The translations under genes and the position numbers were made by a program. Positions 18,247-26,747 of a stretch of DNA of 28,556 nucleotides are shown one piece after another (positions within the stretch are counted from its first letter, which is position 1; each line of letters begins with the position of its first letter). The stretch comes from a virus, in the IMG/VR virus record IMGVR_UViG_3300032132_000035, positions 1 through 28,556 of that record; one strand, written 5' to 3'. Below the pieces are notes generated by a model. The model searched no databases, was not told the DNA's origin, and saw nothing but the letters and a program-made list of their open reading frames with translations.

Positions 18247-20804
18247 TATGATACCTTTATCGCTTTAATTGAGCAGCCATTGACCGTCTTGGTAATGTCT
18301 GCAACTATAAAATAACCGGCAGCCATGTTATCCCAGGTCGTTGTAACCGAAGAAAATGTGTCCGTTGTGGAATCCCACGAACCGCCCATTGTTTGACCGT
18401 AAATTTTTAAGTCTGAAGGCCAATTACTGAAATTTATTATGTCACCGATTTCGAGGTGATTATATTTTGGACGAACACAACTAAAATTCACCGTGTCGTG
18501 CCTGTCTTTCATAATCTCTAAATATGCTTCTGCCAATTTTGTTGCCGTTGTCGAATCCAATACTTCATTTGCATCCAATTCGAGTTTCATCGTTTGATTG
18601 TATCCGCTTACCGTAGTTCCTTGTGAGGTTGAATCGGTTGCGGTGGCTTCTGATTTGTTTTGCTTTGCCCCGTAATCGTGATTGTATTTAATTAAAATAG
18701 AATTTTTTACTGTATTGAGTGCGGTCTTTCCAACCTTGTCCAATGTAATATCGTGAAAATTAACACTTTGGTCGGCAGACGAATAATCATCGGTGCGCCT
18801 TAATGTTTTAATTTTGAACTTTCCATCTCCACCAATAAAGACATAAGACAAACACAACTGTCCAAGCCTTTCGACTAACGACTTTGAATTAATAAACTTA
18901 TATTGAGAAAATGCGAACTTTACATCACCAACGGCATCTTCATATATGTCACCCAAGTATCCACTACTTGTATTCCCGGAAGTATCAAAAGTGGCATGAT
19001 CGATTTCGTCTGAAGTCAATCCGCCAATAAGATAACTTTCTCCACTTGCCATAATATTCGCATCAATACTCAATGTCGTTGCACTATCTCTTGCCGTGAC
19101 CATTGCGCTTGTTTTGTCTTTAAGATTGTAAAGCGTTTGTCCAACAATGCTTGTGGCAAAAGCAGCGTTAGAATCCACTAATTTATTTGAAGTCGTGGAT
19201 GTTCCCGATCCGCTATAAAGAACACCTAATTCAGATCGTAAAATACTTTCAATAATAAAAATCGGGTTTTCAATTAAGGCATCCTTATTATATCCTTGAT
19301 TCCTTGAGTCGGCATCTATGTATGCGCCGTATTGTCTGCCTTTGCCCGAATAGTAAACATAGTCAATCTTTGCCGGTGTTAGTTTTGATACAGTTCTGGA
19401 AACAATCCTTTTATATTCTCCAAATTGAAGGGTTTCTGGCGGTCCGATATTGTGATCGAGAGTCATCGTTAGTGGCAACCATTCTTCCACTAATTCTTCA
19501 ACCTCGTGGGAATCAATATCTTCAATCGTAAAATCAATCTGCATCCCAGATTCGTATATTTCGGCTGATTCATTTGAAGTTGTTGATTCTAAAGTATAAA
19601 TCATATCGCCTTCAAAATCCCACGCATCCCTTGTTGCAGTATATCCAGAAGCCAAAGATGTTTTTGTTTCGGAATCGCTTGATATGCTATCAAGACTGAC
19701 ACCGCCACCAGATTTTGTTGTAATTGAAAAAACATCACCGCTTCCACTTAAATTTGTAACCGTTCCCCATTTTATTAATGCGGAAATATCACTATAAACG
19801 CCCAATTTATTGATTTTTGGCAAAGCAAAAGTAAGTGTCGCATCTGAATTATTAGTTTCTGCACCATTTGCCGCCCAACTTGCTACCGCCGAAAAGTCAC
19901 CATCACTAATTCTTGCCGCATTTGAAACAGAATAGTCATTTGAACCGGTGGCGGCTGCAATGTTCGATGTACTTATTGGCAAATAAACCGATGCCGTGCT
20001 TCCGCGATACTCTATTTGGGGATTGTTGCTTACTGAATTACTCGCGTTTGTAAGTGTGGGATAATAACCGCCTTTAAAGATATAAATATTTTCAGCATCT
20101 AAAGTATTAAGGGCTTGACTGTCCACCTTTGCTTCTGATTCTTCTCCTTGCACATCCCATTCATCAGTAATAATTGCAGGGAACGCATTTTTGTAGAAAT
20201 TATAAAAACGATCAAAGTTTGTGGTCGGAATGGTCCCAATGTCTGTTTTTTCATAAAAATCTCCGTAAGCCATTGGAATTGGTTTGCCGACATTGTTTAC
20301 AGGAGCGTTTGTATATGTGGAAGAATCAACCGTATTGATTGGAATGACCTTATGGTATTTTGGCGTATTATCGAAAAGTGTCAAGGTCGTATTGTTTTCG
20401 TCGTATGATATTTCGCCAGAGATAACGCCGGTGGCAATCATTCGGGCGGCGGTATCAAGTGTGGAAGTTTCGTTTGTGTTTAAAAACAACTCCCACTTAC
20501 GATTTGCAAAGTTGTAATCAGCAAGAAGATCAGAGAATCGTTTGCCCTGGATGGACTTTTCAGCGTTAATAAGCGTTACGCTCATATTGCCGATTGAGGT
20601 TGTAAAATTAAAGAAGTCTAATGATTGGCGATATGTTCCCCAAGATGCGACCAATCCATAATATATATCCGATCCGTCTTGGCGGTGTTGGTCACTTACG
20701 CCTATAAAAGCCGACTCATCGTTATAATAAAGTTTGAGTACCCAGAACGCCGTTGTGTTTGAATTTTTGAGGGCGTTGGTAAGACCAGAATCGAATGATA
20801 ACAT
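18246..20804 (-). CDS. large tail hub / baseplate-like protein
   Basis: The 852-residue product follows the tape measure at once, as the central tail proteins of siphoviruses do. The N-terminal 200 residues are distal-tail-like (LDFFNFTTSIGNMSVTLINA, MIATGVISGEISYDENNTTL, FDNTPKYHKVIPI), followed by an insert with Asn/Ser/Thr-rich beta structure (SVSNNPQIEYRGSTASVYLP) and a C-terminal hub-like region (TKLAEAYLEIMKDRHDTVNF, YNHLEIGDIINFSNWPS), reminiscent of phage tail hub (gp27-like) domains. It probably builds the tail tip and carries fibres. No peptidase or lysozyme domain is visible. Confidence 0.82.
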   Translation of the reverse strand: MLSFDSGLTNALKNSNTTAFWVLKLYYNDESAFIGVSDQHRQDGSDIYYGLVASWGTYRQSLDFFNFTTSIGNMSVTLINAEKSIQGKRFSDLLADYNFANRKWELFLNTNETSTLDTAARMIATGVISGEISYDENNTTLTLFDNTPKYHKVIPINTVDSSTYTNAPVNNVGKPIPMAYGDFYEKTDIGTIPTTNFDRFYNFYKNAFPAIITDEWDVQGEESEAKVDSQALNTLDAENIYIFKGGYYPTLTNASNSVSNNPQIEYRGSTASVYLPISTSNIAAATGSNDYSVSNAARISDGDFSAVASWAANGAETNNSDATLTFALPKINKLGVYSDISALIKWGTVTNLSGSGDVFSITTKSGGGVSLDSISSDSETKTSLASGYTATRDAWDFEGDMIYTLESTTSNESAEIYESGMQIDFTIEDIDSHEVEELVEEWLPLTMTLDHNIGPPETLQFGEYKRIVSRTVSKLTPAKIDYVYYSGKGRQYGAYIDADSRNQGYNKDALIENPIFIIESILRSELGVLYSGSGTSTTSNKLVDSNAAFATSIVGQTLYNLKDKTSAMVTARDSATTLSIDANIMASGESYLIGGLTSDEIDHATFDTSGNTSSGYLGDIYEDAVGDVKFAFSQYKFINSKSLVERLGQLCLSYVFIGGDGKFKIKTLRRTDDYSSADQSVNFHDITLDKVGKTALNTVKNSILIKYNHDYGAKQNKSEATATDSTSQGTTVSGYNQTMKLELDANEVLDSTTATKLAEAYLEIMKDRHDTVNFSCVRPKYNHLEIGDIINFSNWPSDLKIYGQTMGGSWDSTTDTFSSVTTTWDNMAAGYFIVADITKTVNGCSIKAIKVS

Positions 20805-22037
20805 CTACCCAATCCTCGCCTGTCCCGTATTTATGGCTTTATTTATAGCCGGTATAATACTATTGGCAGCGAAATTGTGATCGATAACACCCATACCCCC
20901 GAAATTCTGGTTAATTGTAATTTTTGAACCACCGCCGGTTGGAGATGGGAATGATTGTGTTGGTGATTTGCCAAACAGAAAACTTGCAACGCCACCAAGA
21001 AGTCCACCGCCAAATAATCCGCCACTTGCGGACATAATTACGGAATAAAGTTTTGCTTGTGCGACCATAATTCCCAATTGAATCACGGCACGTTTTAAAG
21101 ATTCGCCAACATTGTCACCCATTAATGCCGAAGTCATTAAACTTGATGCGGTTTGTGCCGTCCACTCTGCTGCTTTTTTGCTTTCCTCTCCTATTTTAAT
21201 GACCGGAACAGTTTGCAGTTTCATTAATTCAAATTCTTGCCTTCTAATTTCAAGGGTTTTCGCTTTTGTTGCCAAAATTTGTTCTTCAATTGACACTTCA
21301 TCTTCACCACCAAAAAAGCCTTTTATTGCTTTAAGAGCGGTGGAAGCCGCATTTGCAGCATCTTTTAAAAGCCCTGTCACTTTAATAATTGCGGGTGCAA
21401 ATAAATTACCCAACGCTTCTCCCGCATCGCCCCAAGCGTTTTTCATTTGTTGAATAGAACCACTCATTGTTTGTGTTTGACCTTCAGCTTGTCCTTCAAA
21501 CAAATCAGACATTAATTTGACTGCATCACCGGCTTTCATTTGTTCGGCGGTTAAACCTCTCAATTGTGGTATTAATTCACCAAGTTCACCCGATAATCCA
21601 CTAAAAGTCTTTGCGGTATTTCTTACTGCAGATTCAAGTGACATTCCCGTTGCCGAAGCCAAATCCATTGCGACAGGAATAATCTTTTTAATTTGTGCTT
21701 CTGAAAATTCAAGCGAAGCAAGAAACGCTTGTTGCCCGATAATTGCTTCATCGCCAAAAGTTGAAACTTGTTGCAAGGCTCTCGCTTGTTCTAATAAATC
21801 TTGTGATGTTTTGCCCAATGCGATTGATAATTTTCTTTCAGCAAGTTCTTGTTCACCGGCTAAAGTTATAATTTTTTGAAACCCGGCGATAAGCATTTTA
21901 GCACCAAAAAAGGCAGCACTTGCCTTTGCTGCAGCTTTACCCATACTCGCCATTCCCTTTTCAATACCTTTTAGTTCTTTTTTGGCTCGTTTTGCGCCGT
22001 CGGCTCTGACTTTAATATTTAATTTTTTATCAGCCAT
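20805..22037 (-). CDS. tail tape measure protein
   Basis: The 410-residue protein has a basic N-terminus (MADKKLNIKVRADGAKRAKK), a long helical section (QELAERKLSIALGKTSQDLL, ATGMSLESAVRNTAKTFSGL) with the phage tail tape measure motif region, a Trp-anchored helix (QMKNAWGDAGEALGNLFAPA), and a Gly/Ala hydrophobic segment near the C-terminus (SASGGLFGGGLLGGVASFLF). By the usual rule of about 0.15 nm per residue the tail would be near 60 nm, short for a siphovirus. It overlaps the second chaperone frame by 8 bases. Confidence 0.9.
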   Translation of the reverse strand: MADKKLNIKVRADGAKRAKKELKGIEKGMASMGKAAAKASAAFFGAKMLIAGFQKIITLAGEQELAERKLSIALGKTSQDLLEQARALQQVSTFGDEAIIGQQAFLASLEFSEAQIKKIIPVAMDLASATGMSLESAVRNTAKTFSGLSGELGELIPQLRGLTAEQMKAGDAVKLMSDLFEGQAEGQTQTMSGSIQQMKNAWGDAGEALGNLFAPAIIKVTGLLKDAANAASTALKAIKGFFGGEDEVSIEEQILATKAKTLEIRRQEFELMKLQTVPVIKIGEESKKAAEWTAQTASSLMTSALMGDNVGESLKRAVIQLGIMVAQAKLYSVIMSASGGLFGGGLLGGVASFLFGKSPTQSFPSPTGGGSKITINQNFGGMGVIDHNFAANSIIPAINKAINTGQARIG

Positions 22038-22437
22038 TTTCTTTCTTTGCTTTTTCTTGCATACAAACGTTCATTTCCTTGTCTATAATTGAGAAACAAT
22101 CCAATCGATGCGCTGAAATATTGTCAAGTTCACCAAGAGATACGTTGAATCTGGTTGTGTAGTTATATTCGTTTATCATTTCCATCATCCAGGGTTCGAC
22201 GATTTGTGAGCAATCCGCAAAGAACGGAACGGAATGGTACAGGATTTGACCATCTGTAAATTCTTCGCTTGGTTCACATATTTCATCTATTATGTTCCAT
22301 ATATCTTCAACTGTCTGCACTCGCACCGGACTATGTTTGTAAGTAACCGGGAGTTTCGCCACCGTATAGGGGAGGCTTCTATATATGTCACGCGGTTCGG
22401 GAAAGCCAAGTTGCCAACACCAAACCGCAAGGCTCAA
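22030..22437 (-). CDS. tail assembly chaperone, T-like frame (expressed by -1 frameshift)
   Basis: The frame is open from the slippery site at 22455 and reads RFRGLSLAVWCWQLGFPEPR after the shift. An independent start would have to be the TTG at 22437, which has no proper ribosome site; this and the -1 phase to the preceding gene point to production as a G-T fusion. The 135 residues include QIVEPWMMEMINEYNYTTRF and a conserved-looking region (EDIWNIIDEICEPSEEFTDG) seen in tail chaperone C-terminal parts. It lies between the G-like gene and the tape measure, the lambda order. Confidence 0.75.
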   Translation of the reverse strand: MSLAVWCWQLGFPEPRDIYRSLPYTVAKLPVTYKHSPVRVQTVEDIWNIIDEICEPSEEFTDGQILYHSVPFFADCSQIVEPWMMEMINEYNYTTRFNVSLGELDNISAHRLDCFSIIDKEMNVCMQEKAKKENG

Positions 22438-22706
22438 CCCCCGGAATCTTTTTTTGCCGGTTCAATCCCCAAGTATTCCAAGAATATCGCTTGAAGAACT
22501 TCATCGACTTTAGGCATCTCCATATCCTTAAAGTCGTTTTCACCTAACCCGGCGATTGTACCCACCTTTTCAAGAACTTCGTAATATGACTCCACATCCA
22601 TTTTGCCATCCCACCAAACCTTTGCATTGAGTTTGTGAAGTTCACGCCTTTCAGCGTATGTGCAATCATTTATGTCCCATTCTTTTTTCCCAACTTTAAT
22701 AATCAT
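22434..22706 (-). CDS. tail assembly chaperone, G-like frame
   Basis: The 90-residue protein MIIKVGKKEWDINDCTYAER... follows the tail tube gene and precedes the tape measure, the position of the tail assembly chaperones. Helical and acidic segments (YYEVLEKVGTIAGLGENDFK, EVLQAIFLEYLGIEPAKKDS) fit. Its end contains seven A residues in phase A_AAA_AAA just before the stop, the -1 slippery pattern, which would extend it into the following frame. Confidence 0.82.
   Translation of the reverse strand: MIIKVGKKEWDINDCTYAERRELHKLNAKVWWDGKMDVESYYEVLEKVGTIAGLGENDFKDMEMPKVDEVLQAIFLEYLGIEPAKKDSGG
22449..22455 (-). promoter_or_regulatory. -1 programmed ribosomal frameshift site A_AAA_AAA
   Basis: In the zero frame the codons are GCA AAA AAA GAT; the heptamer A AAA AAA allows both tRNAs to slip back one base. 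Slippage continues into the second chaperone frame without a stop. About 20 bases downstream GCGGUUUGG can pair with CCGAACCGC (9 bp with one G-U), a possible stimulatory stem-loop. The spacing is longer than usual (5-9). Confidence 0.72.
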
Positions 22707-22724
22707 TTAGACCTCCCTAATTTA

Positions 22725-23714
22725 TCAAGTCGCTATTATCGTAATTAATGCACCCGATCCGTCTGCCGTTGCTTTAAACGGTAAATCAATAAATACCCCA
22801 CTATCTGTATTCGTGTGGGTGTATCCCGTATATTTTGCCGTCGGTATATCAAAATCAATCGCTGCCCCGTCACCAATGCTAATGTTTACAGAAGTTCCGG
22901 CTCTGAAGTCTTGTATTGTATCAGTCACGTTATCATCCAATTTCGCACTTACATTACCGGTCACGTCAATCATTCCGCCCCTCATATAAGACGAAGGCTC
23001 TGCTTCAATTGAATTAACTGTTTCGTATCCGACTCTTGTTGCGGGATTTGAAATTGTGACATCAAAATTATTCAATACGACATTATCTCCACCAATCGTC
23101 ATGGTCGTACAATCAAAAAATCCTTGTGTATAATCAACCGCCGTTGCATCTGCGGACGTTCCTTCTGTACCGATTACAGGTTGGTATCCAGACCAAAATC
23201 GTCCCGCCGCGGTCATTCTTCCGCCGTTTACAGTTGGGTTAAGCGTTAATTGCAATTCTTCTAATATTGAAGAAAACATCAATTTATCCTCATCTGCATC
23301 CGGCGAATGTATAACGACACAAGCATATTCGCCCGTTGTTGCACCTTCTTCATAAGCGACTGTGCCTTGATTCCCTGTTATTTGTGCCGAAACCGCCGGA
23401 CTCGCATCTTCTGATACTAATTGAAGAAGCATTTGTAAGGCTGCTTCATTTTCAATCACATAGTCACTAAAGGACCATGTAAACGTCCCGCCTTTGTAAA
23501 TCGCAATGTGATCTGTTGGTCTTTGAACTCTCTGCCCCGACCTAACCGCATCCGCAAAGGTTGAACCGGCAGAGAAATCAATATCATTCACTTCCGGTGT
23601 TCTTATTTTATACAGCGTACCCGATACATCATTTGTTCCTAAAGCATCCGATTGAATCGATACATAAGATTCAAATTGCTTACCGGAATAAACTGTTTTG
23701 TCTAAACTTGCCAT
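22725..23714 (-). CDS. major tail tube protein
   Basis: The 329-residue protein matches the phage tail tube family (Phage_tube_2-like) by the N-terminal SGKQFESYVSIQSDAL-type start with EVNDIDFSAGS and AVRSGQRVQRPTDHI, the repeated beta structure (TFTWSFSDYVI; ILEELQLTLNP) and the C-terminal domain (TISNPATRVGYETVN, RGGMIDVTGNVSAKL). Its place between the neck protein and the chaperones is the usual one. The protein is expected to be the most abundant tail component. The N-terminal half is very Thr/Ala/Asp-rich. Confidence 0.88.
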   Translation of the reverse strand: MASLDKTVYSGKQFESYVSIQSDALGTNDVSGTLYKIRTPEVNDIDFSAGSTFADAVRSGQRVQRPTDHIAIYKGGTFTWSFSDYVIENEAALQMLLQLVSEDASPAVSAQITGNQGTVAYEEGATTGEYACVVIHSPDADEDKLMFSSILEELQLTLNPTVNGGRMTAAGRFWSGYQPVIGTEGTSADATAVDYTQGFFDCTTMTIGGDNVVLNNFDVTISNPATRVGYETVNSIEAEPSSYMRGGMIDVTGNVSAKLDDNVTDTIQDFRAGTSVNISIGDGAAIDFDIPTAKYTGYTHTNTDSGVFIDLPFKATADGSGALITIIAT

Positions 23715-23755
23715 TATCTATTTCCTTTTTTGTGTTTATGATGTATCATCATCTT

Positions 23756-24268
23756 TTATGTAAATATTTCCGTTACCGTACAGTTGAAAGACAAATTCGC
23801 TCTCCATAAATCAAGATCATCTTCGTCTTGTTCGTAAGTAACTGTTTCAATTCGTCCATCGTGATATTTATAAACACCCGACGGCGAATAACTTGTATTA
23901 TTGTGTATTAACCTTTTCAAATGTTCGGCGGTGCTTGTTAATTGTGTTTTAACGGTTCTAAATCCGCCACCTTTTATTAAGGTATAAACAATATCAACTT
24001 CATAATTTCTCGATTGACCAGACGAAATCATTTCAATTAGCGTATCTTCTTGCGGATCAATAACAAACGATTGATTGCCGCGATGTTCGTCAATTACAGG
24101 AACTTGAAACTCTGTATTGATTATATCTTGTAGCGATTCGATAACATTTTCATAAACAACGTTCGCATAACTATCCGCATCACTTGAACCAAAATCCCAA
24201 TCGTTAGATTCGGCAGTCCATAGATTATGATTTTCCGCCCATAAAACTGATTGAATATTTGAAGCCAT
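23756..24268 (-). CDS. tail terminator / neck protein
   Basis: The 170-residue product has a central segment (YENVIESLQDIINTEFQVPV, ISSGQSRNYEVDIVYTLI, TVKTQLTSTAEHLKRLIHN) of the alpha/beta pattern of phage tail terminator or tail-completion proteins (lambda gpU/HK97 gp9-10-like). Position between the head-tail connector-like gene and the tail tube supports this. It starts at ATG 24268, one base overlap with the gene before it. Confidence 0.7.
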   Translation of the reverse strand: MASNIQSVLWAENHNLWTAESNDWDFGSSDADSYANVVYENVIESLQDIINTEFQVPVIDEHRGNQSFVIDPQEDTLIEMISSGQSRNYEVDIVYTLIKGGGFRTVKTQLTSTAEHLKRLIHNNTSYSPSGVYKYHDGRIETVTYEQDEDDLDLWRANLSFNCTVTEIFT

Positions 24269-25251
24269 TAAATTCTTTCCGCCGTTGCGTATTTAATTGC
24301 CATCGTTCTTGAATCAACCACACCCGATATTTCCAATTCCCATTCGTCATTGATAGTGTAAACGCCAGGAGAGAATCGAACTTGCATCCCGTGTCCTACA
24401 TCTTGGAATCCGCCATCGATTGTTTCTGCATCACTTGATTTGTCAATCTTTAATCCTGTATCGTCTGCCACATAAGTATCGTATTTCACACCCGAAGCCG
24501 ATCCCGAAGTGAACGTCCCCGCCGTACTAATGATAATTTTAATCACATCCCATTCAGCCGTTGGCGTACCGCGCACATCAATCACGCTTCCCGTACTATT
24601 CGCATTTATTGAAATTTCTCTAATAATACCAGAGTGCTTTGCTAATCCTTCATCTTGAGATAGAGCGATTTGTCCGGTCCGAACCATATCAAGGTATCCC
24701 GTACCTTCTGGATTCATCGCCATTGCCATTAGTTCATCGCCTTTTTCTTTATCATAAGGACGGATTAAATCAGCACAAGCAATAATCGCCGTGCTTCTTA
24801 CAATGATTTCGGGCCAATCGTTTCCGGTGGCACTTGCCATCCCAACGCCTTTGCGTGGGTATATCGGAACAGGAAGGACATTTCTGCATAGGTCACTTGC
24901 CTTTGCCACCGCTTCAACTTTCGTATCATACCAATCGCGACCTGATTCAATCACCGCACTATTCAAAAGCGATGTGGATGAATTTGTATAAAAGAAACTC
25001 AATAGGCCTGTTCCTGTTGCGTAATTAAATTCTTTATTTGCGTTTGGTGTGTCTGTGACCGAAGTCATTTCTTCACCGTTATAAAATAGTTGTGTCACAT
25101 ATCCCGCCGAATAAAGATAATATAAATTAGTTGTGCCGGATGCAACCCAATCACCGGGCAACACCCTTCTTAAATTATAGTTGTTGATATTCGGTTCAAT
25201 AAATTGAAGATCAGTATTTGTGTCACAATAGGTGGCTTCGTATGTACTCAT
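24268..25251 (-). CDS. head-tail connector / neck structural protein
   Basis: A 327-residue protein whose N-terminus (MSTYEATYCDTNTDLQFIEP) resembles gp6-like head-tail connectors of marine phages; a helical segment (YDTKVEAVAKASDLCRNVLP, EIIVRSTAIIACADLIRPYD, GDELMAMAMNPEGTGYLDMV) is typical of adaptor proteins that dock the portal. The C-terminal part is a beta-rich extension (SGVVDSRTMAIKYATAER). It is longer than usual adaptors (about 100-150 residues), so it may be a fusion with a second domain. Confidence 0.65.
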   Translation of the reverse strand: MSTYEATYCDTNTDLQFIEPNINNYNLRRVLPGDWVASGTTNLYYLYSAGYVTQLFYNGEEMTSVTDTPNANKEFNYATGTGLLSFFYTNSSTSLLNSAVIESGRDWYDTKVEAVAKASDLCRNVLPVPIYPRKGVGMASATGNDWPEIIVRSTAIIACADLIRPYDKEKGDELMAMAMNPEGTGYLDMVRTGQIALSQDEGLAKHSGIIREISINANSTGSVIDVRGTPTAEWDVIKIIISTAGTFTSGSASGVKYDTYVADDTGLKIDKSSDAETIDGGFQDVGHGMQVRFSPGVYTINDEWELEISGVVDSRTMAIKYATAERI

Positions 25252-25433
25252 GCTTGATGCACCTTATTCTTTAAATCTTTTAAGTTAATTCTTGTCGGTT
25301 CTTCCATCTCTCTAATGGCAGATAATAATTCCACCAAGTCGTTAAAATAGACTTCCGGGTTTTCGTAAAGCGTATTCAAATCAATGTTCGAAGCTTTATC
25401 TTTAATGTTATTAATGGACTTGCCTAATGTCAT
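25248..25433 (-). CDS. small helical protein between endolysin and neck genes
   Basis: ATG 25433 overlaps the endolysin stop as ATGA and the end overlaps the next gene as ATGA. The 61 residues (MTLGKSINNIKDKASNIDLN...) are helical, acidic, without membrane segments. No family recognised. Confidence 0.68.
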   Translation of the reverse strand: MTLGKSINNIKDKASNIDLNTLYENPEVYFNDLVELLSAIREMEEPTRINLKDLKNKVHQA

Positions 25434-25903
25434 ACTCTGATTGCCCTTCTAAACCATCCAAACCAAAACTTCTCTTGTGTTGGTTTTTTAATAATAATCT
25501 TTGCAAACTTCAACACTCGATATGCCCTCAATCTGTCTGGCTCTAAATTCTTTGATGCGCTTATTGTTGCCGTTCCGACTATTCCATCCTCTTTGATTTT
25601 GTATGTGTTCTTTCCATTACAGGCTTGTTGTAATACTTTTGCCGCCCCTCGCCTTCCAAAGTTCACAACCATATCAAAATAAACTTCTCGCAGTTGGGTT
25701 GGCAATTGGTCGGCTTTTGAAGGTGTCCAATAATCTTCATAGTAAAGTTGCTTTGCTTCTTTTCTCGTTAAGTTTTTAATGTCTAAATCTGGGTACGCCC
25801 TCTTGGAAATCCCCATATTTGTTTCACCGCCGGCATCATCTTTGTCATTGACATATCCGCCTTCGGATTCTAAAACATTGTCGATTATTTCATCGAATGT
25901 CAT
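25430..25903 (-). CDS. endolysin, GH108-type muramidase with peptidoglycan-binding domain
   Basis: From ATG 25903 the protein is 157 residues. Its N-terminus has the GH108 signature: LESEGGYVNDKDDAGGETNM (catalytic Glu about residue 14, EGGY) and GISKRAYPDLDI, followed by YYEDYWTPSKADQLPTQLRE and VYFDMVVNFGRRGAAKVLQQ, where the C-terminal peptidoglycan-binding 3 region begins (EDGIVGTATISAS). No signal peptide is present, so release needs a holin. It sits beside two holin candidates. A frame extension upstream to 25963 overlaps the previous gene and is not favoured. Confidence 0.9.
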   Translation of the reverse strand: MTFDEIIDNVLESEGGYVNDKDDAGGETNMGISKRAYPDLDIKNLTRKEAKQLYYEDYWTPSKADQLPTQLREVYFDMVVNFGRRGAAKVLQQACNGKNTYKIKEDGIVGTATISASKNLEPDRLRAYRVLKFAKIIIKKPTQEKFWFGWFRRAIRV

Positions 25904-25922
25904 TGTTTCTGATCCAATGTTT

Positions 25923-26159
25923 TTATTTCCAAGCGATTTTAAGCAACGCACCAAAAACATCAAGGATTTCTTTCATTATCTTTTTGCGTTCTTCATTGTC
26001 AAGTTTACCGTCATCGGCATACGCTTCTTGAAGTGCCTTGAAAACCTCTTTCATTTCATCGACTAACTTCTTATACCTCAAACCGACAAACGTCGCGCCA
26101 CCGGCAAGGATTAATCCCGCCAGGTAAAAGAAATTCGTCCAACTAAACCAATCACTCAT
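25923..26159 (-). CDS. holin candidate with EF-hand-like segment
   Basis: ATG 26159 behind TAGGAGATAAT gives 78 residues: a membrane helix (FFYLAGLILAGGATFVGLRY) and a helical C-terminus with DDGKLDNEERKKI, an EF-hand-like loop seen in some phage holin-type proteins (DDGKLSKEE). It lies directly before the endolysin gene. A single clear transmembrane helix would make it a class III-like holin or holin accessory. Confidence 0.75.
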   Translation of the reverse strand: MSDWFSWTNFFYLAGLILAGGATFVGLRYKKLVDEMKEVFKALQEAYADDGKLDNEERKKIMKEILDVFGALLKIAWK

Positions 26160-26160
26160 A

Positions 26161-26391
26161 TTATCTCCTAAATAAATACGCGATGAACCCACCAAATACG
26201 ATGCTGATTACCGATCCAATACCTTGAATCGCTGCCATCCCACCTTCCAATCTTCGTACCCGTCCATTCTGCATTTGAATCTCAAGTTTTGTATCTCGTG
26301 ATTCTTTGTGTACTGATTGCAACGTGGATTCAATTCGAGCCAGACGATCAACTATATCCAGACGGTATTCATCAATCTGTGGTTTGTTCAT
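26161..26391 (-). CDS. XhlA-like membrane protein, lysis accessory
   Basis: ATG 26391 gives 76 residues. A long amphipathic helix (VDRLARIESTLQSVHKESRD, LEIQMQNGRVRRLEGGMAAI) is followed by a C-terminal membrane helix (GIGSVISIVFGGFIAYLF) and two Arg. This coiled coil plus C-terminal anchor is the layout of haemolysin XhlA/phage holin accessories that help the endolysin reach the wall. It is in the lysis block. Confidence 0.78.
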   Translation of the reverse strand: MNKPQIDEYRLDIVDRLARIESTLQSVHKESRDTKLEIQMQNGRVRRLEGGMAAIQGIGSVISIVFGGFIAYLFRR

Positions 26392-26515
26392 CCTTTTTTT
26401 CTTCCGCTTCTTTGATTGCAGTTTCATATCCATTAATTAAGAAATTGATTTCCGCAATTCTCATATTAAGGTTTTGCAGTTCTGCCTTCAGTTGTTTAAG
26501 TCGTTCTTCAAACAT
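26372..26515 (-). CDS. short coiled-coil protein
   Basis: ATG 26515 behind GGGAGGCGAA, a strong ribosome site, gives 47 residues (MFEERLKQLKAELQNLNMRI...), a perfect heptad-type helix. It overlaps the XhlA-like gene by 20 bases in another frame and fills the gap before it. Likely a partner of the adjacent membrane protein, or a fibre-assembly helper. Confidence 0.75.
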   Translation of the reverse strand: MFEERLKQLKAELQNLNMRIAEINFLINGYETAIKEAEEKKDEQTTD

Positions 26516-26531
26516 TTCGCCTCCCTATTTG

Positions 26532-26738
26532 TTATGATGGATCGAATGTGGAATAGCTAATTTCCTGTTTGGCTTCGTCATAGTTTCTGACTTTAGACTT
26601 TAAGGATTTAATTAGCCGCGTTTTTACATAAGCCACATCAACATCAGCTTTTTCAACTGTATTGTCGTCTTTTGCGTAGGCTTCTTGCAGACTTTCAAAC
26701 TGCGAATCTTCCATACTTATTATTATTTCTTTTGCCAT
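26532..26738 (-). CDS. hypothetical small protein
   Basis: ATG 26738 behind AATTAGGAGAAAAAA gives 68 residues (MAKEIIISMEDSQFESLQEA...). Acidic/basic helical composition; no membrane segment. It follows the fibre-like gene with a 9-base gap, so it may assist fibre assembly. No family recognised. Confidence 0.72.
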   Translation of the reverse strand: MAKEIIISMEDSQFESLQEAYAKDDNTVEKADVDVAYVKTRLIKSLKSKVRNYDEAKQEISYSTFDPS

Positions 26739-26747
26739 TTTTTTCTC

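Noticed and set aside
23715-23755. Hairpin between the tail terminator and tail tube genes (GATGATACATCATA)
   Set aside because: Short AT-rich stem in a 41-base gap without a U-tract; it is compatible with chance.
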